DNA of 7,847 nucleotides, taken from the NCBI GenBank assembly GCA_007116295.1, contig SKIS01000004.1, positions 1 through 7,847 on the forward strand, read 5' to 3'. Both the position numbers and the translations under genes were made by a program. Below, one piece after another: positions 6,393-7,847 of the stretch (the first letter of the stretch is position 1; every line of letters begins with the position of its first letter). The stretch comes from Candidatus Woesearchaeota archaeon. GTDB lineage: Archaea; Nanobdellota; Nanobdellia; Woesearchaeales; 21-14-0-10-32-9. The notes beneath the pieces are model-generated. The model was not told the origin of the DNA. It saw only the letters and a list, made by a program, of their open reading frames with translations, and made no database searches.

Positions 6393-7328
6393 ATGGATCA
6401 GGAAAGAGCAAATTTTATAGTAAAAGAAGATATCAAAGAAGTTCTAGGACAAAGCGAAGTAAAAAGGCAACTTAAAAGCGCAGTTATTATGAAGCGTCAC
6501 ACAATAATCGTTGGCCCTCCAGGAATAGGTAAAACTACTATAGTTAAGTCTTTAACAAAGATACTGCCAAAAATCAAAGACGAAGAAGGGAAATTAGTAG
6601 ATGCGCCGTTTATAAGAGTTCAAGGAAGCCCTGATTTAACAGCAGAAGATCTGCTAGGAGACATAGATCCTGTTAAGGCTTTAAAGCACGGCTCCACATC
6701 TCAAGAAGCGTTTAATCCTGGAAAAATTTTCAAAGCAGATAAAGGAATACTATTTTTTGATGAAGTAAACAGGTGTAGTGAGAAGCTTCAAAACGCATTG
6801 CTTCAAGTTTTAGAAGAAAAAATAGTTACTATAGGAAGCTACGATATAGATTTTGACGCAGACATATTAGTTATAGCCACTATGAACCCTGAAGAGAGCA
6901 GCACAGAGCCTTTAAGCGACGTTTTTTTAGACAGATTCGATGTTATTTACATGGATGCACCTAAAAAATTAGAAACAGAAGTTCAAATAGTGAAGTCTAA
7001 AGGTCAAAAATTAGTAGATTTCCCGGAAGATTTGTTGGTGACAACCATTAATTTTATCAGAACGTTAAGAAAATCTAAGGATTTGGAAAAACATCCTAGT
7101 GTGAGAGCAACACTAGGTATTTATGAGCGAGCTCAAAGCAACGCTTATCTTTCAGCTAAGAAAGAGGTGGAGCTACAAGAAATTAAAGAAGCCATGATTA
7201 ATGTTTTAAGCCACAGAATAAGGTTGAAGCCAAGTATCAGGTATACTAAGACTTCAAAAGATTTCTTGAGTGAGAAATTTGATGAATTTTTTAGTGATGA
7301 TACTTCTTTAGCCGGAGGTTATCCCTAG
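6393..7328 (+). CDS. MoxR/ChlI-type AAA+ ATPase
   Basis: The 311-residue zero-frame product is a complete AAA+ module: Walker A GPPGIGKTT (41-49), SPDLTAEDLLGDIDP (79-93) typical of the MoxR/Mg-chelatase I clade, Walker B ILFFDE (119-124), sensor 1 ATMNP (162-166), arginine-finger region LDRFD (179-183), sensor 2 SVRATLGIYERA (236-247) and a small C-terminal helical lid with LSHRIRLKP. Family members form hexameric rings that remodel protein complexes or load metal cofactors, normally with a VWA-domain partner encoded next door; the target here is unknown. The frame ends at TAG 7326-7328 directly after GGA GGT TAT CCC. That sequence looks like a +1 frameshift site leading into the next open frame, so this product is probably one of two made from the gene. 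The ATG is set by the TATA box 27.5 nt upstream. Confidence 0.93.
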   Translation: MDQERANFIVKEDIKEVLGQSEVKRQLKSAVIMKRHTIIVGPPGIGKTTIVKSLTKILPKIKDEEGKLVDAPFIRVQGSPDLTAEDLLGDIDPVKALKHGSTSQEAFNPGKIFKADKGILFFDEVNRCSEKLQNALLQVLEEKIVTIGSYDIDFDADILVIATMNPEESSTEPLSDVFLDRFDVIYMDAPKKLETEVQIVKSKGQKLVDFPEDLLVTTINFIRTLRKSKDLEKHPSVRATLGIYERAQSNAYLSAKKEVELQEIKEAMINVLSHRIRLKPSIRYTKTSKDFLSEKFDEFFSDDTSLAGGYP

Positions 7329-7329
7329 C
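7314..7329 (+). promoter_or_regulatory. Putative programmed +1 ribosomal frameshift site
   Basis: The sequence is GGA GGT TAT CCC TAG C in the ATPase frame. GGAGGT is a perfect 6-nt complement of the anti-Shine-Dalgarno. A 3-nt spacer (TAT) follows, then the slippery codon CCC, the stop TAG, and C as the next base. A proline tRNA slipping +1 re-pairs on CCT, and translation continues AGC AAA GGT in the open downstream frame. The bacterial prfB site has the same order and spacing: AGGGGG, UAU, CUU, UGA, C. The GGAGGT cannot easily serve initiation, because no ATG, GTG or TTG lies at a workable distance in any productive frame. The alternative is a one-base overcall in CCC or a real mutation. 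Confidence 0.6.
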
Positions 7330-7847
7330 AAAGGTTCATCTGATGACCAGGCAGGAGATGGCCAAACAACTGTTTCTAAAGTAGATGACGATGACGTTGA
7401 TGAACTTAGTGGAAAGCTCAGCAAAGATAACCGTGATGATAAATTAATGCACACAATAATAGATGTTGATTCTGAAAAATTAGATAAATCAAAAGTCTTA
7501 ACAGACGCTATTAATAACAATGTTAGCAGTTTCACCCCAGATTTTTCGTTTAAACAATTGGTTAATGACTATAAAACCGCTAAGAATTTGTATGGAGAGA
7601 CAATGATTCGAGAACTCACCGGTTACGATTCTGGCTTTGTTGGAAAAAACATACATATACCTGAGTTTCAAAGAGAGATAAAAAGTAAAATTGAGCAAAA
7701 TATTGAGAACCTGAAAAAAGAAGGTCTTTTAGATAAGCAAGGTTTTATTAGTGACCAAGGATATAAATTTGCAGCTTTAAGCATGCTTCAAGAGCTTGAT
7801 TCTCTTGAAGGCCAAGGCATGGGTGAAAAATATAATAAAAAATTAGA
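7327..7847 (+). CDS. Frame +1 extension of the ATPase: acidic linker plus partial partner domain (VWA-type suspected), 3' end outside window
   Basis: This open frame has no stop to the window end (173 codons). It begins as a low-complexity acidic linker rich in Ser, Gly and Asp (VDDDDVDE at 7381-7404), then becomes helical and charged, with LTGYDSGF, PEFQREIKSKIEQNIENL, and near the end GYKFAALSMLQELDSLEGQG. That last stretch faintly resembles the region before the VWA domain in CoxE/ChlD-like proteins, and gene context (MoxR neighbour) also predicts VWA, but no MIDAS motif is inside the window. Upstream in frame there is a TAG at 7309-7311 and no ATG, GTG or TTG before ATG 7447. A +1 shift at 7323-7326 would fuse it to the ATPase (at least 484 residues in total). 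Separate initiation at ATG 7447, behind a weak GTGAT nine bases earlier, is the alternative and would leave the acidic linker untranslated. Confidence 0.7.

Noticed and set aside
7318..7328. The GGAGGT near 7314 as an ordinary ribosome-binding site for a downstream gene
   Set aside because: No ATG, GTG or TTG lies 5-12 nt downstream in any frame; only ATC (1 nt away) and AGC are available in the long frame.
7326..7328. TAG read through as an amino acid (for example pyrrolysine)
   Set aside because: Read-through in the zero frame does not enter the long open frame, which is in +1. TAG suppression would not explain the continuity.
7343..7384. ATG at 7343 as start of a separate downstream gene
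   Set aside because: It is in a third frame and meets TAG after 13 codons, so it cannot give the long downstream product.
7308..7698. Two minus-strand open frames (7308-7535 and 7498-7698)
   Set aside because: They lie opposite the coding-like +1 extension frame, show Ser/Leu-rich low-complexity translations typical of antisense shadows, and match no recognisable family.

Overview
The window reads as a piece of an AT-rich archaeal genome, most likely from a DPANN lineage (Woesearchaeota/Pacearchaeota-like). Four things point there: an archaeal/eukaryotic-type isoleucyl-tRNA synthetase; two short secreted proteins with the class III (prepilin-like) leader and a QAALEF...YGWAFLVILVMISAL core that I recall from DPANN proteomes; TATA boxes about 27-31 nt upstream of start codons (leaderless mRNAs); and a signal-anchored, N-glycosylation-rich surface hydrolase. 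The lineage is inferred from family resemblance, not from a marker-gene tree.

Layout. At 7-2301 (+) lies a 764-residue membrane-anchored exoprotein with a C-terminal alpha/beta-hydrolase (lipase/PGAP1-like) domain. It overlaps tail to tail, by 9 nt, with ileS (2293-5094, -). Upstream of ileS on the same strand are two tandem paralogous pilin-like genes (5173-5676 and 5788-6303, -). The ileS-proximal one ends in a hairpin plus T-tract that looks like a bacterial intrinsic terminator. An 89-bp divergent promoter region (6304-6392) separates the pilin pair from a MoxR/ChlI-type AAA+ ATPase gene (6393-7328, +). An open frame shifted by +1 follows directly and runs off the window end.

The most interesting signal is at that last junction. 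The ATPase frame ends GGA GGT TAT CCC TAG C. The downstream frame has no usable start codon for about 120 nt and becomes continuous with the ATPase if the ribosome slips +1 at CCC-T. The layout (Shine-Dalgarno-like GGAGGT, 3-nt spacer TAT, slippery codon, stop codon, C) copies the geometry of the well-known prfB autoregulatory frameshift site (AGGGGG UAU CUU UGA C). I propose a programmed +1 frameshift that yields both a free AAA+ ATPase and an ATPase fused to a downstream, probably VWA-type, partner. This resembles the one-gene/two-subunit arrangement described for some chelatase chlD genes. A homopolymer sequencing error in CCC or a true frameshift mutation remain the main alternatives.

The genes form three functional groups: translation (ileS), cell surface (hydrolase and the two pilin-like proteins), and an AAA+ chaperone-like module. 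Nothing in the sequence requires them to act in one pathway. No tRNA, rRNA, CRISPR array or insertion sequence was recognised.
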